From: Lobulomyces angularis
Taxonomy: Eukaryota > Chytridiomycota > Chytridiomycetes > Lobulomycetales > Lobulomycetaceae
NCBI GenBank assembly: GCA_027604685.1
Contig: JADHYX010000146.1
Location: forward strand, 1 to 47,005
DNA: 47,005 nucleotides
Direction of reading: 5' to 3'
The position numbers were made by a program, and so were the translations under genes. Shown in pieces: positions 9,532 through 25,019 of this stretch. Below the pieces are notes generated by a model. That model did not search any database, was not told where the DNA came from, and saw only the letters and a program-made list of their open reading frames with translations. How positions within the stretch are numbered: position 1 is the first letter of the stretch; every line of letters starts with the position of its first letter.

Positions 9532-12358
9532 TTATGAGAGTTGAGCCGCCAACTGTGCAGCATCTATTCCTAAACCCAGCGCATTTAAAAACAGGTTTAC
9601 GTTTCCTAAAGCTTTAACATTTCCTTCTTGTTTTGAACATTCTACCACTTTTTCTCTATAATTTTTAAAGATAAAAAAAGGACAAAAAAAATTAACTCAA
9701 ACCTAACTTCAATTACAAGAATTCGTTGATGATCAGGAATAGTGGCACCAACAGCTAATGCTGCTAAAAACTGCCACACGTATACTTCATCCTGATCAAC
9801 ACTTTGCGCTAACTGAGTTGGTGTAACTTTAGCTGTTTTTAAAAGTTTACTAAAACTTGGGAATATACCCAAGAAATTATTTTGTAATGAATTGAACAGA
9901 AAGTTATATAGTTCCGTCCTAGAATAAAAATTAATACAATTTCACCGTAAAGAAAAGTACCATGAATTTACTTCAAGAACACCAACACCTCCATTGGGGT
10001 AAGTTTGTTTTAAAATTTCAGCTCTAGATAGCAGCATTGTTAGAGTAGCTAAACCAATTTTACTCTTAGTCAACCATTGTGTAGGATGTCTTTCCAACAA
10101 AATTCTCATAAAGTTATTTACGACAGCTAAATTGACTTCACTAATAACTTGGACAAAAGGTGGTATCACCGTCATCATAAATAACTCTACCTCTTCATTC
10201 AAAATTCCTATTGGAATGTGGCAAACGTCCAATCCTTCAAATCTTGAAAGTAAGGTAGATAAAAATCTTAATGTTAACTCTGGTGTTAAATATCTAACCG
10301 CCCTTGGAATAATCTTTTTTCCTTTCGCGTAATGGATAAAATGTGTCAAAGGATGTGGTGTACTAAATAATTGAATAATTTTATACTAAACAAAATATGA
10401 TAAACTTACTCAAGAGATATTGCCTCAGTAAAATGTAAATTTGTAACTAGTGCATCAACATTTTCCTCATACTCCTTATTCCTAAAAAAAAAAATTATTC
10501 AAAAAATTTCACTGTTTTGTTACCATTTTCCTTGTTTTGTTTCCTCGTCCATTTCAGAACTTAAATCCAAAGCCTCACCGCTTAGCTTCCTTTTTAAGTG
10601 TTCCAAATTTAATACAGCAGTAAAAACTGACTCTATATTTTTTAAAACGTTTTTTTTTGAAACTATAGTATTTGATGCAGAAACACTTTTTTTCCCAGAA
10701 GATTTAGAATCTAAATTACTTAATTTATCAGAAAGTTTAACTTCCATTTGCTTTTTTGGGGTTTTTGTAGAATTTAGGGCAATTTTTCCTAAAGCACCTT
10801 CTAGTGACACTGAAAAAATTTAAAATAAAAAAAATTATTATCTAAAAACAACATACGGCTGGTTCCTTTCGGTTTTTGCTGCTTTCTTCCATCAATTAAT
10901 CTTTGCATTTGTGTTTTAATGGCATTTTCTAAACTAACTTTGGCTCCATTATTATTCAACAACATGTTTTGTTGCCAGTTCAAATTTTTATCAAAACTAT
11001 TGCTGGAAACTTTTTGCTGCCCTACTTCTTGGTGATGTTGCGGATTTTTCAATCCACTATATACAACATAGTAAAAGTCATCTGTGTAAGGGTCTTGTGA
11101 AACAAGCTGAGAAATCTGAATTTTGGCTATAAGTTCTTTTTCAAATTGATTCATAATTTGCCCCTCTTTTCTACCCATTCCGTGGCTCAACGACCGCATA
11201 GAGTTGAAATTACTAGGTCTCTGTTGACGATCATTGCTGTATTGCCTGTCTCGCTCAAACTGCCTCGTGTTATTTTCGCTTTGATAAGCACTCTTGACTT
11301 GCTTTGGTGATCCAAAATCAGTGGGTGGTGTCAGTCTTCCTGTAGTATACTCCCTTTGTTGTTGTTGTCGAAGTCTTTGTTGTTTTAAAATTTCCATATC
11401 CACTTCATGCTGAAATTTGAGCTGTCTTTTGGATAACATGGCAGCTTCTACTTCTTCCAAACTCATTGCATTTTCAGGGCCACCTACGGTAAATTAATAT
11501 TCACATAACATCAATCATATTTTTAATAATTCACCTGGCTTTCTACTGTAGAGTAACTGAGACTCCAGTTCTTCAACAGACATTGTCTGTTGATGCTGTC
11601 TTTGCTGTTGAACTTGATTACTGATATGCTTCGAATGAGTTTGCTGCATTTGATACTGCTGACGGATCATATTTTGCTGCTGTTGTTGGAAATGCGGTTG
11701 ATGTTGTTGATGCGATTGAAACTGCTGTTTCATTTGTGCTTGTAAAGTAGGCATCTGGTAATTTTGACTACCCATCTGTGGATTTTTTTTCCATATGTCT
11801 TGAATTGAATTTTTCTTCTTTAAAAAAATTTATTTGCATTAAATTAAATAGGTTTAAAATAATATTTTAAATAAAATTATGTTTGGAGTCTCTCTGTGAA
11901 TGTTAATAAATCACCCTTACGGAAACAATGTGTTGCTGTTGTTCTTGCCCATACTGTTGCGGCAACTGATACTGGTTCTGCTGTTTTGCATGAAATTGTG
12001 ATGTTGACTGATTCCAACTAGATGGATTTTCTTTTTTTGGTGGTGGAGAACGCTTAATTTGTTTTTCTTCTAGCTGAAAAAAGGCATTTCCTGCTTGTGT
12101 AAAATCAAATTCTTCGTCTACCACAAAAAAATGATACAAAATTAAAAGTTACTTTAGTTTTGGAATAATACCTATCATGTGATTGTTCGAGTCACCAAAA
12201 GTTTCATTATTGTCTTCGTCTTCCTCCTCTTGTAATTCATCACCATACTTGTATTTTTCTTCCATAAGTAAATCCATTTGTCCATACTTTTCTTCCTCGT
12301 CATTATATTCTTTCCCATTTTCTGGAGGTAACGCCGTATTAAAATCAAAAAACGACAT
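9532..12358 (-). CDS. PAT1: PAT1, decapping activator / P-body protein
   Basis: Pat1 links the Lsm1-7 ring to Dcp1/2 and Dhh1 in cytoplasmic mRNA decay. Length 797 aa, close to yeast Pat1. Exons 5' to 3': 12172-12358, 11921-12117, 11535-11817, 10857-11483, 10524-10809, 10410-10481, 9961-10362, 9703-9918, 9532-9655. The N-terminus has the Pat1 motif SFFDFNTALP. A long Gln/His-rich disordered region contains SVEELE and SLEEVEAAML. The conserved ISQLVSQDPYTDDFYY block lies in exon 4. The C-terminal alpha-superhelix begins around KEYEENVDALV and includes KGKKIIPRAV and LLERHPTQWL. At the exon 7/8 junction a donor GTACTT at 9960 gives a 42-nt intron and an in-frame ...NSWTELYNFLF; other donors break the frame or give a 27-nt intron. 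It converges on ARL13 with only 165 bp between stops. Confidence 0.95.
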
Positions 12359-12786
12359 TTAAATTCTAACAGCCTAAAATTTAAGTCAATATCTTAAGAT
12401 AAATATAACACTTAGATCAAAAAAATTGAAAATCGATGTAACACCGAAATTTAAATTTTCAAAAATTTCTTAGAAAGTTTTTGAAAACAAAAAATTGTAA
12501 TTTAACAATAGTACATGAAATACCATCTGCCATGTTTTATCCCAATTTCTTTTTTTTTAATTTTATCCAGAAAATTCCTTTAAATAAGTGAACTTTCTAT
12601 AAAATTATTTTTGCAGCAACAAATGTAATATTGATTGCAAATGATAATGAAGGAAATATAAATTCGTACTTTGAATTATACCTTGTAAATTTCATAATTT
12701 TCATTGTAGATAAATGAAGTATTAATTATCACATTACGTCGGAGTTTAAATAATTCCAGTTTTCGATTTGATTTCATCAAAAAAAT
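12359..12786. promoter_or_regulatory. Divergent intergenic region (PAT1 / IFT139)
   Basis: 428 bp separate two divergent start codons, so both promoters should lie here. The sequence is AT-rich with short A and T runs. I see no conserved motif such as an X-box that I could defend. Confidence 0.45.
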
Positions 12787-15700
12787 ATGAGTTTAATCAG
12801 TGCAGAAGAAGATTTGTCTACGGTAGCTATTCTTCAAAAGTTGTTTAAATACTTTTTAATAGATAAATTATTATCTGGATCTAAAATATTATAATCATTG
12901 TGTACTATATTGTGATGGAGCACTCAATGTAAAAGTTGGCGATCCAGTGCTACAGTTTTGGAAAATATTTGGAGTAATCATGTTACAGAAAGGTAATTAC
13001 AAAAATTTTATAAATAAATCTTACTCTTTTAGGTAGGCAGACGGAAGCATTAAGAGAACTACAAACTTTACAAGAAAAACGAGATTTAGTACTGGCATGC
13101 CCTACCGCAATGATTTTTATACATGAAAGATTGCAGCCAGTTGGTTAAACGAAATATAATTTTAATATATAAATCTAACAGCATCAATATATCAGATTAT
13201 GATGCTATTGAAGAACTTCAAGCCAAATTAGTTATTAATTCAACCTCTAAAAACCTGAGTGAAAAGGCTCTTATAACAGTGGCATTACTTCATTGGAGAA
13301 TAAACCAAATAGATGAAGCAAAAACTTATTTTAAACAGATTTTATCTGATGTAAATGCGAATTCTTCAACTGCGCGATGCTTCTTGGGTGCCGTAGAAGC
13401 AAAAAATAATAAAGAATATAGCTTTAAAAGTGTATTAGAAGCAAATCCCAGAGATCTTGAAGTAGCTCATAATAATATTGTTTTTTTATTTAACAATAAT
13501 TGTACAATAGGGCTTAATGGCTAAACTTGAAGAAAACAAAAAGAAAAAAAAAAACGAGTCTTTATGTATCGATATTACTTCCCAAATAATAGTTAATAAT
13601 CCCAATTATGTTCCTGCCTATATTGAACGAATGAAATTGTATCTTCAATCTGGGAATTGGGAGTTAACGTTAGATGCAGCACAAAGGTTAAACGGAGTCT
13701 CGCCTAATAGTATTGATGCTTTAGCTGTAATGACTCTTCATGAATTATGCAAAGAAGGAGATTCGAAATTGGCTACAACTTACCTTTCTAATTTATACGA
13801 TGTAATATTTATAACGATAATGAGGTTTTAACTTTTTTTGGGGGGTTTTAGACCATAGTTAATCTGGAACCAAACAATTTTGCAATTCTTACAAATTATA
13901 TAAAACCGTTTGTTAGACTCTCTGGCAGGAACAAAAAGTATTATAAGCGAGAAAACTATGTAGTACTAAATAAATTAACTTAGAGTTTTGGAACAATGCT
14001 CCAGGTTTTTGGAAACTGCATTAAAGTTGAATCCAAATAAAAGTGAATGCCGATCAGAACTGGCGTATGTAAGATTACTGCAAGGAAATATAAACGTCGC
14101 AAAACAGCTGTACGAACAGTCTGCTAATGAAGACGCAGACGATATTCGCTCTCAGGAGGGATTAATGCACTGTCAATTATTATTGGGAGAATATGAGCAT
14201 GCGGAAGAGCACCTTGACTTGTTTCATCATATGTCAACAAACAATTCAGCAAAAGCTAGAATTAGGTGAACTCATAATACACTGATTGTTCGATATATTA
14301 ACTTCCTTTTAATTCCACAGTAAAATTTCTTATATTTCATCGTTGCTGTATTGGTATAAGTACAAAGACTCACAGAAGCGTTTAAAATATTTAAAAGAAT
14401 GCGTTCATTCTCAAATGGAACTGTCTTATGATAAAAGCTTTGGGTATAAATGATAGAAATAAAGTCTTATGTGTGAAAAAATAGGTTTGATTATTTTATT
14501 GCGGTAAATCCAGAATACATTGCGGAACTTCTGAATGATCTTTCGGAATTTTTGCCATCGACCCCACGCAAAGATGGAGAAGATATACATCAGATTATCG
14601 TTTTAATGCTTGAATTAGTTCAGCTTTACTGCAAAATTCAACCCGGTTCATGCAATGCTCTATACTATTTGGCAAAATTAAAGTATCTTTCAAATGACCA
14701 GCAAAGTTCTCAACTACATTGCTCTGATTGTTTAAAACTGGATCCGACGTTTTTAAAAGTACCATTTTCCTTAAAAAAAAAAAATTATTTTTAATTTTTT
14801 AGGCACATATACTGATGGCCCAAATCCATTTAACAAACAATCATTCTAAATTAGCAACCCAATCTTTAGAGATGGGAATGAGTTATAATTTTGAAGTTAG
14901 AAACATACCAATGTTTCACATAATCAAGGCAAAGGCTTTGAAAATGGAAGGTCTCTACGAAGAAGCCCTCAATTCTTTAAATTTTGCCATATCACTACCG
15001 GGAATTAAGGAATCTTCTGGTATGACAGCTTAAAATAATTTTCATCTATTTTTTTACCTTTAAATTATTGTTTGAAACAGAGAGCAGAAGTGGAAATAAT
15101 ACAAGTTTAAGTGAAAGAGTGTCTCTCTACTTAGAATGTGTAGAAGTTCACAGTAAACTAAATCAAACAGTAAATTTTTATTCCGGCTACTTAGCAATAA
15201 TTTAATTTTCTTTTAGCATGAAGCTGCAAAAATTATGGAAGATACTATTAGGGCATTTTCAAACACAGAGGAGGAGGGAAGAATAATTATAGCCAATGCA
15301 GATTTATCTATTGCCAGAGGCGAAATTGATCTTGCACTTCAGATTCTTTCCACCATCACCTCCTCAAACAAGTAATTTCTTGTACAGTTTTATAAAAAGT
15401 TAATTTTTTTTTTAAGTTATTTTATTGAGGCTAAAAGTAGAATGGCGGATGTTTATAAAATTTACAAAAACGACCAAAGGGTAGATAGTTAAAAAGTGGT
15501 AATAATTTCGATTCATTTTTGGTATCTAGGCATATGCAAGATGCTATAGTGAAATGGTTGATAAAAACCCCTCTGTTAAAAGCTGGTTATTGTTGGGTGA
15601 TGCATACATGAACATCCAGGAGGTATTTATTATATGATCACAAACTCTCTTAATTATATTGGAATGTGTTAAGCCGCAAAAAGCAATTGCAGTATATGAA

Positions 15701-17741
15701 AGAGCTTTGGAAGTAAACCCTACAGCAATAGTTCTCGCAATGAAAATTGGTAAAGCGTTGATTAAGACGCATGATTACAAAAAAGCTACCCAATATTATG
15801 AGCATGCCCTTACAACTCCAAATTCAAGTTTATCGCTTCATTTCGATCTGGCAGATTTGTATCGAAAGCTAAAGCAATATGATAAAGCGGAGAGAACTAT
15901 TTCAAAGGCACTTGATCACCCTAAAAGTATTTGTATAGGAAAATTGATTTTTAAAATCTTTTTAGGTGAGGATTTAACAACCGATGTCAAGCTATATATG
16001 CTTCTTGCAAAGGTTAATGAAGCTACGAATAATTTTGATAAGTCGATAAACGCTTTAATTAAGGCAAGAGATATGCAAATCCAGTAATTATATTTTTTTT
16101 TCACTTTTTGTATTCTTATATTTTTTTTTAATCAATAACTTAGTATTTTGTCCAGGGATTCTGGTCAAATTGAAAATAGAGAGAATAAAGTATTAGCATC
16201 TGATATTTGTTTTCAGTTAGCAGAATTATTAAAAAAATATTTAAAAGATAATGAAAAAGGGATTTCGTATTTTAATGAAGCACTTCAGTTTGACACTACA
16301 AGTAAAAAGGTGGTGAAAGTTTTTGCGAATTTTTAACCATTTTAATTTTTTCAATGTAAATTTTAGGCACTAGTAGCATTGGCAAATCTTCACATGGAAC
16401 TCAATGATTTAACCTCTGCCCAAAATGTATGTGCTACAATGCTGCGTATGGAAGTCGGTGTTGAGGAGGCTACTATAATCATGGCAGAGATAATGTTCAA
16501 GAATAATAACTATACCGCTGCAATTTTTCATTTTCAACAACTCTTAGAAAAAAGTCCTAACAACTATGCTGCCTTAAACAAGCTAATTGAAATGCTGAAA
16601 CAAAGTGGAAATTTGGATGAAGCTCAAAAATTTTTTGATATGTGTGAAAAGGGCTCTGAAAAATGTTTACTTCATCCCGGATATCACTTTTGCAAGGGAC
16701 TTTACTATTGGTACATTGGTTTTATTGTATGAAATTAAATCTCTCTTTTTAGGTATATCAATAACTCAAATGCTGCGTTAAGCGAGTTTAATTTGTCTAG
16801 AAAAGATGGTGAATGGAATATAAAAGCAACTCACAATATGATAGAAATTTTTTTAAACCCAGATAATGATACAGTTGGTAGTATAAACATAAAAGAAAAT
16901 TGTAATAAAATTAATTTCTTAAAAACCAAAGGTGGAGATGCTTTAGAATCAGAAGAAAAACCGGATGAAAAGACTGACTCAGAATTACTTTCACTACTGA
17001 CTGTTGAAAAACTTTTAAAAGTAATCACAGCAATCAGCACACATTTTAATCAGAATTTTTTTTTAGGAATTACCGCAGAAGCCACCTTGCTTAAAAACCA
17101 AAACTTTAGAATATTATGCTATAATGGGAACTAAACAAAAGGCAGATATTGAAAGAGCTTTGGGAAAGTTTATGGATTTTTTGAACACTGAAAGGGATTA
17201 TGTACCTGCACTGCTTGGGACTGCAGTGTGCCATATGCTTTTAAAACAACCACCTAGAGCAAGAAATCAGTTAAAAAGAATTTCAAAAATGGACTGGACT
17301 CCTGAATTTGCACCTGAATTTGAAAAAAGTTGGCTTCTACTCTCTGATATATACATTAACGTAAAGCTAGATATCAAGTTTAAAAAGATGATTAAATTTT
17401 TTTAATAGGGAGGAAAGTATGATTTAGCAACGTCATTGCTAAAAGATGTTCTAAAGTATAATAAAAGTTGTGCAAAAGCCTGGGAATATTTAGGCTATAT
17501 AATGGAAAAAGAATCCAGTTACAAAGATGCTGCAATTCACTATGAGAATGCTTGGAAATTACAAAAACAAAACAATCCAGTGATGGGATTCAAGTTGGCG
17601 TTTAATTACTTGAAAGCTCAAAGATTTGTAGATGCAATTGATATTTCACAAAAGGTACTGTCTGAATATCCAGAATATCCAAAAATTAAAAAGGATATAC
17701 TGGACAAGGCTAGAAGTTGCTTAAGGATGCCAATACATTAA
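12787..17741 (+). CDS. IFT139: IFT139 / TTC21B, intraflagellar transport complex A subunit
   Basis: All-TPR subunit of IFT-A, which drives retrograde transport and membrane-protein entry in cilia and flagella. Spliced length 1330 aa, close to animal TTC21B (about 1316). 21 exons: 12787-12822, 12863-12992, 13033-13143, 13196-13461, 13511-13801, 13852-13937, 13984-14265, 14321-14443, 14485-14758, 14803-15019, 15081-15169, 15217-15371, 15417-15480, 15530-15622, 15674-15926, 15966-16083, 16144-16309, 16367-16710, 16753-17020, 17067-17360, 17409-17741. Family-diagnostic stretches include [63 protein letters not shown], and the C-terminal [17 protein letters not shown]. Nearly every exon contains TPR-type helices. 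Conservation runs end to end, so the gene appears intact. Exon 1 (36 nt) is the least certain part. Confidence 0.96.
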
Positions 17742-17993
17742 AAAAAATGAAATAAAAAAAAAATTAATAATTAAAATAGTATATACTTGCTCATTATGGA
17801 GTCTTTCAACAGGCACCATACCACTGGACAATTTGTGTTATAAGTTTAGTGTACCAAAAATTTATTAAAATAATAATAGAAAAATAAAATTAAATAAATC
17901 AAATTTTAATCAGAAATGGAAATGAAACGCTTAATTTTATTTTCAAAACCATAATAAGTTTAATTTAATAGTACACCAATAAAATTTTATTAT
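17742..17993. other. Convergent 3' intergenic spacer
   Basis: About 250 bp of AT-rich sequence between convergent stop codons. It has AATAAA-like elements on both strands compatible with polyadenylation, and nothing else recognisable. Confidence 0.4.
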
Positions 17994-21646
<3,653 letters not shown>

Positions 21647-22083
21647 ACTTTTTTTGTATGAAAATTTGAGCAATGAATGTAATATTATTTTTGCAATTTT
21701 TTTTTTTTTTATTCCCCAATACGCCAAAGTTAATTTTTAAAGAAGGAATGATTATCAGTTAACTATAAGTTGAAAGAAAGAAATCAAAAATTAATTAAGC
21801 ATACTATGATTTCATAAAAAATCGCTTTAGTAAACTCAATAAAAAAGAGCAGCGTTCTGCACATTTACAGAATTGTCAGAATTGCCGGATTGGATATCTT
21901 GTGATTTTGCAAAGCAAGCAGATCAAGCATTTAATGCAGCTCGAATGTTGCTAATATTGCAGAGGAAATACTTAAATATGTTCATATTTTGCTATATTTT
22001 CAGCCAAAATTATTATTCTGAATGAGCCAGTTTTTTATACTAATTTTGGAAAGTAAAAATTTAGTGGACCGGCGTGAAAATCA
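21647..22083. other. Divergent intergenic region with a coding-like patch
   Basis: 437 bp lie between divergent start codons. At 21843-22025 the plus strand holds a 60-codon open frame without an early ATG. Its composition is coding-like: Asp, Ala, Gln and Trp codons, with ELPDWISCDFAKQADQ and ALILQRK-type residues in the stretch. It could be a gene remnant or an unrecognised 5' exon of the following gene. The rest is AT-rich promoter-like sequence. Confidence 0.35.
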
Positions 22084-22982
22084 ATGCCAATCTCTACCGC
22101 ATCACATTGCTTAAAAACAAATTTTAAAAAAAAAAAGTCAAAATCAAGTTTTTATAGCATGTCTCTCAATGTCTTTAAGCAGTCTTTCTTTCTTAACACT
22201 AAAAACTTAAGTAAAGTGCCATTTTGTCAGCTTGCCAGAGTAAGAAAAATGACTAGTTATGAAAAAGCGTCTGAAGATGTAAGAGTTTCTTTAATGCTTT
22301 ACCTTTTTACTCTCTTTAAGGTGATTTTTACAGTTGCTGCCTTGGGTGACCATGAGGCACAAAAAGAGAGATTGGTAAGAGAAATTATGGCAGTGGATAA
22401 GGTTGAAAGGATTCATGCTAAAACAAGATTTGAAGAAATAAAAAATGAAAATAGAAAAGGTTTATTTTCAGGTAAGAGGAGGTTTCTTTTTATCTGGTTT
22501 TAAAAACCTTTTTATTTAGCCATGCTACCTTATAGAATCGGGATTCTCTTATCTAGTGGCTCTGCACTTCTTTCTATTCCATTAATCTTCCATGAAGAAA
22601 CAGTTATGTATTTTAATCATCATTTTGTTACAGCTGACATCCCAGAACCTAAAGACCTGGAAACATGTTTAGAAGTTGGTATTTTACACAACTTTATTGG
22701 TTTTTTTACATATTTTTTTTTTCAGGATCATTTTCTTGGAATTGGATGGAACCTGTTTTGGGAACAGTAAGTTTTGCTCTACTTTGCCTACAGTTTGCCA
22801 GAAATCAAATTAGAGTAAAATTTAATCACTCTGTATTAAATTCTTTACTATAGAACATTGGAGCAAAACCGTTTACTAGTTGGTTTAAACACAGAAGATC
22901 TAAGAAGCTAATTAGTCAGTTCCCTCAATACGATAAATTTATTTTAAGATCCTTTAGTGAAGGTGATCCACTAAGCGTTTAA
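22084..22982 (+). CDS. Conserved membrane protein, probably mitochondrial, function unknown
   Basis: Predicted 240 aa; exons 22084-22278, 22321-22471, 22520-22678, 22726-22814, 22854-22982. The N-terminus is rich in Lys, Ser, Asn and hydrophobic residues with few acidic ones, consistent with a mitochondrial presequence; alternative starts at 22159 or 22249 are possible. After an amphipathic region (GDHEAQKERLVREI) come two hydrophobic segments, MLPYRIGILLSSGSALLSIP and VLGTVSFALLCLQFARNQI. Between them is a conserved-looking loop ending DIPEPKDLETCLEVGSF.WNW. The C-terminus ends with the basic/acidic PQYDKFILRSFSEGDPLS. I recall similar proteins with this loop and tail in fungi and algae, but no function I can name. 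Intron 1 (42 nt) is stop-free and frame-neutral; removing it gives a compact protein. Confidence 0.75.
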
Positions 22983-23652
22983 GTTCTCATTATTACAATG
23001 TCGAAATCCTCATTCCTAAAAACTTCATAGTATTACTAATTTTATCTACCAATGGTTTTCTTTTTTCTTTTTTTTATGTTTTTTAACTGTTAAAAATTAA
23101 CTAACATAATTTAAATTTTTTTTTGTGATAAACTGTTTAATAAATTAAAACTCCATGCAAAAAAAGAAAACAAAATTTTTTTTCACTTTCCTATATTAAG
23201 TTGCGCAATTTTTATCTGCTTTAGCATGAACTATAAGACGAAATGATAAATGTGAAAGAACCGTTTGTTAATTGATTCAATTTTTAAAAACTTAAGTAGG
23301 AAATGTAGTAGTGTCACTTTTTTAGAGTAATACTTTTTTGAATTGCTAAATAAATAATGGTACACTAACAAAGAAAAAAATGATTACCACATGTAAAAAT
23401 AAAAAGAATTTACGATATCAATCTTTCAATAAAAGTGGTTTTGATAACAAGTACTTATATTGCAAGAAGAAAAAAATAATAACGTAGTAGTAATTATTGA
23501 GATAGTTTTATTAAAAAATTAAGTTTGCCGCGAATTCTTCTTTTAACAAATACCAGTGAATAAATCATGTTTTATATTTACAAAAAAATTTAAATATTTA
23601 TATTTAAAGATATATATTTTTTTTTTACAAAAAAGATACATCAATAGAATAA

Positions 23653-23982
23653 TTAAAAGCAAAATCCAAAATAAACTTTTTTAATTTGAAATCATTTATT
23701 TTAAAAAAAATCAAGATGGTAAAATAGACCTTGTTTTTACCAAAATCAGTCTCTCTAATCAGCACATTTTCTAAATTGCTCAGAATGTTAGTCAAATGTT
23801 CATTTGAATTTGGGTGAAAAAGTAGGGTATTTTTTGTCAAATCTTTCAATTGAATGGTATAGTACATATCGAATATAATTTCTAATTTTTCTCCTTTGTT
23901 AATTGCTCCTTCCGTATTACTTTTTTTTTTAATTTTTTGTTGTATCTTCATAAAAAAAAAACCTTGTTGAGATATGATTCAT
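23653..23982 (-). CDS. Small spliced protein, unknown function
   Basis: Hand-spliced 73-aa protein; exons 23963-23982, 23741-23919, 23653-23675. Starting at the ATG in GATTCAT (minus strand) and removing a 43-nt intron joins MNHIST to SNTEGAINKGEKLEI, replacing a Lys-rich read-through. A GTAAAA donor then removes a 66-nt intron and gives a short C-terminus (VYFGFCF). The middle exon is convincingly protein-like (MYYTIQLKDLTKNTLLFHPN, NILSNLENVLIRETDF). A longer unspliced frame runs to the same region (23625-23951), so the exact ends are uncertain. I do not recognise a family. Confidence 0.5.
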
Positions 23983-24310
23983 TTTATTTTTAGTATTAAT
24001 TGTATTTTTTTTTTATTTTTTCATTGTAATATTTTCTTCACCTTATTTAGTCGTGTAAATAATTGAAAACCATTTTCTTCTTCAAAATTCACTTCCATCT
24101 CTCAATTTTACACCAAATTTTTATATGTTGAAGTTAATTTTTGAAATGAGTGAAAAATAGGAAAAAAAAATAATGAAATATTTTTTAATTTTTTGCAATT
24201 TGGTTTGTTTTTTATGAATTTAAGCTACAAGAATTACAAAAAAGCAATAGACTTCTTTGAAAACAAAATAAAATTAGAAAATTGAACAATGTCAAATACC
24301 AATACAACTC

Positions 24311-24342
24311 AGTCACATCTGTGCAACATACCAAATGTGACT
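24311..24342. repeat. Perfect 8-bp hairpin
   Basis: AGTCACAT (24311-24318) and ATGTGACT (24335-24342) are exact complements around a 16-nt loop. The hairpin sits just downstream of the stop codon of the candidate minus-strand gene, so it could be a 3' UTR element, or it could be chance. Confidence 0.35.
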
Positions 24343-24371
24343 TTATCAGCATTTACAATTGTTAGTGCATA

Positions 24372-24868
24372 TTAGCAGTCGTAACCACTTCCAACATCCG
24401 AGTTTATTTGGAAATCGTTATCTTTTTGGAATCAAAAAAAAAAGTGGGATGAATATTTGCAAAAATCAATGCTGTTATAATTGAAACCCTTTGCTTTAGT
24501 GCCGAAATACAATAATATTACTGCTCCCTTTACATTTCCTTCTTGCCCTTGGAAATTCCACTAAGGTCTTGTTGTTGCTTTTAATGAATTTAATAAAAAA
24601 ACAAAACAATCCAGCAAATTTTAAAGTCAAAGATAGGCCAGTATTATATAATACGATTTAACAAATTACATTCAAGTTCAAACTTCTTTAGTTGTGAATG
24701 TGTAAAATAATTTAATAATAGTAGAAAACAATAAAAAAATACATTTAAATCTACTGCATGAATGTTTTTGTTGAGTTTCACACATAAATAGCCTACTTAC
24801 AAAAAAATAACAGTACTTACTGCAAAACCTAAACACGTTGGATGGAAACGTTTAACTTCGCCATAAGT
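24372..24868 (-). CDS. Candidate small spliced gene, 3' portion only
   Basis: Three exons can be inferred: 24821-24868, 24488-24560 and 24372-24421. The two 3' exons join cleanly (GTTTCA donor, AAAAG acceptor) to read WNFQGQEGNVKGAVILLYFG...AKDNDFQ...VGSGYDC-stop, non-repetitive and unlike the AT-rich surroundings. The upstream exon reads TYGEVKRFHPTCLGFA before a canonical GTAAGT donor. Its link to the next exon needs a 260-nt intron, long for this genome. The start codon is not resolved; ATGs near 24865 and 24932 are options. It may encode a small membrane protein. No family is recognised. Confidence 0.35.
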
Positions 24869-25019
24869 CTAATTCAACAAATTCAATTCTGGTTTTACAA
24901 AGTTTTACAGTATAATTCTAGCATCCATTATAATCTTTGTATTAGTTGAAAAATAAAAAATTTAAAATTATTTCAATATAAAAACTGCTTGGGTATTAAA
25001 AAATTGTATTTTCAAAAAT

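Noticed and set aside
9919..9960. 27-nt intron in PAT1 using donor GTGAAA
   Set aside because: A 42-nt intron with donor GTACTT fits the local size range, keeps the frame and yields a better Trp-containing junction.
13100..17100. Apparent frameshifts between successive TPR frames
   Set aside because: All are resolved by short canonical introns; the spliced length and motifs match full-length IFT139.
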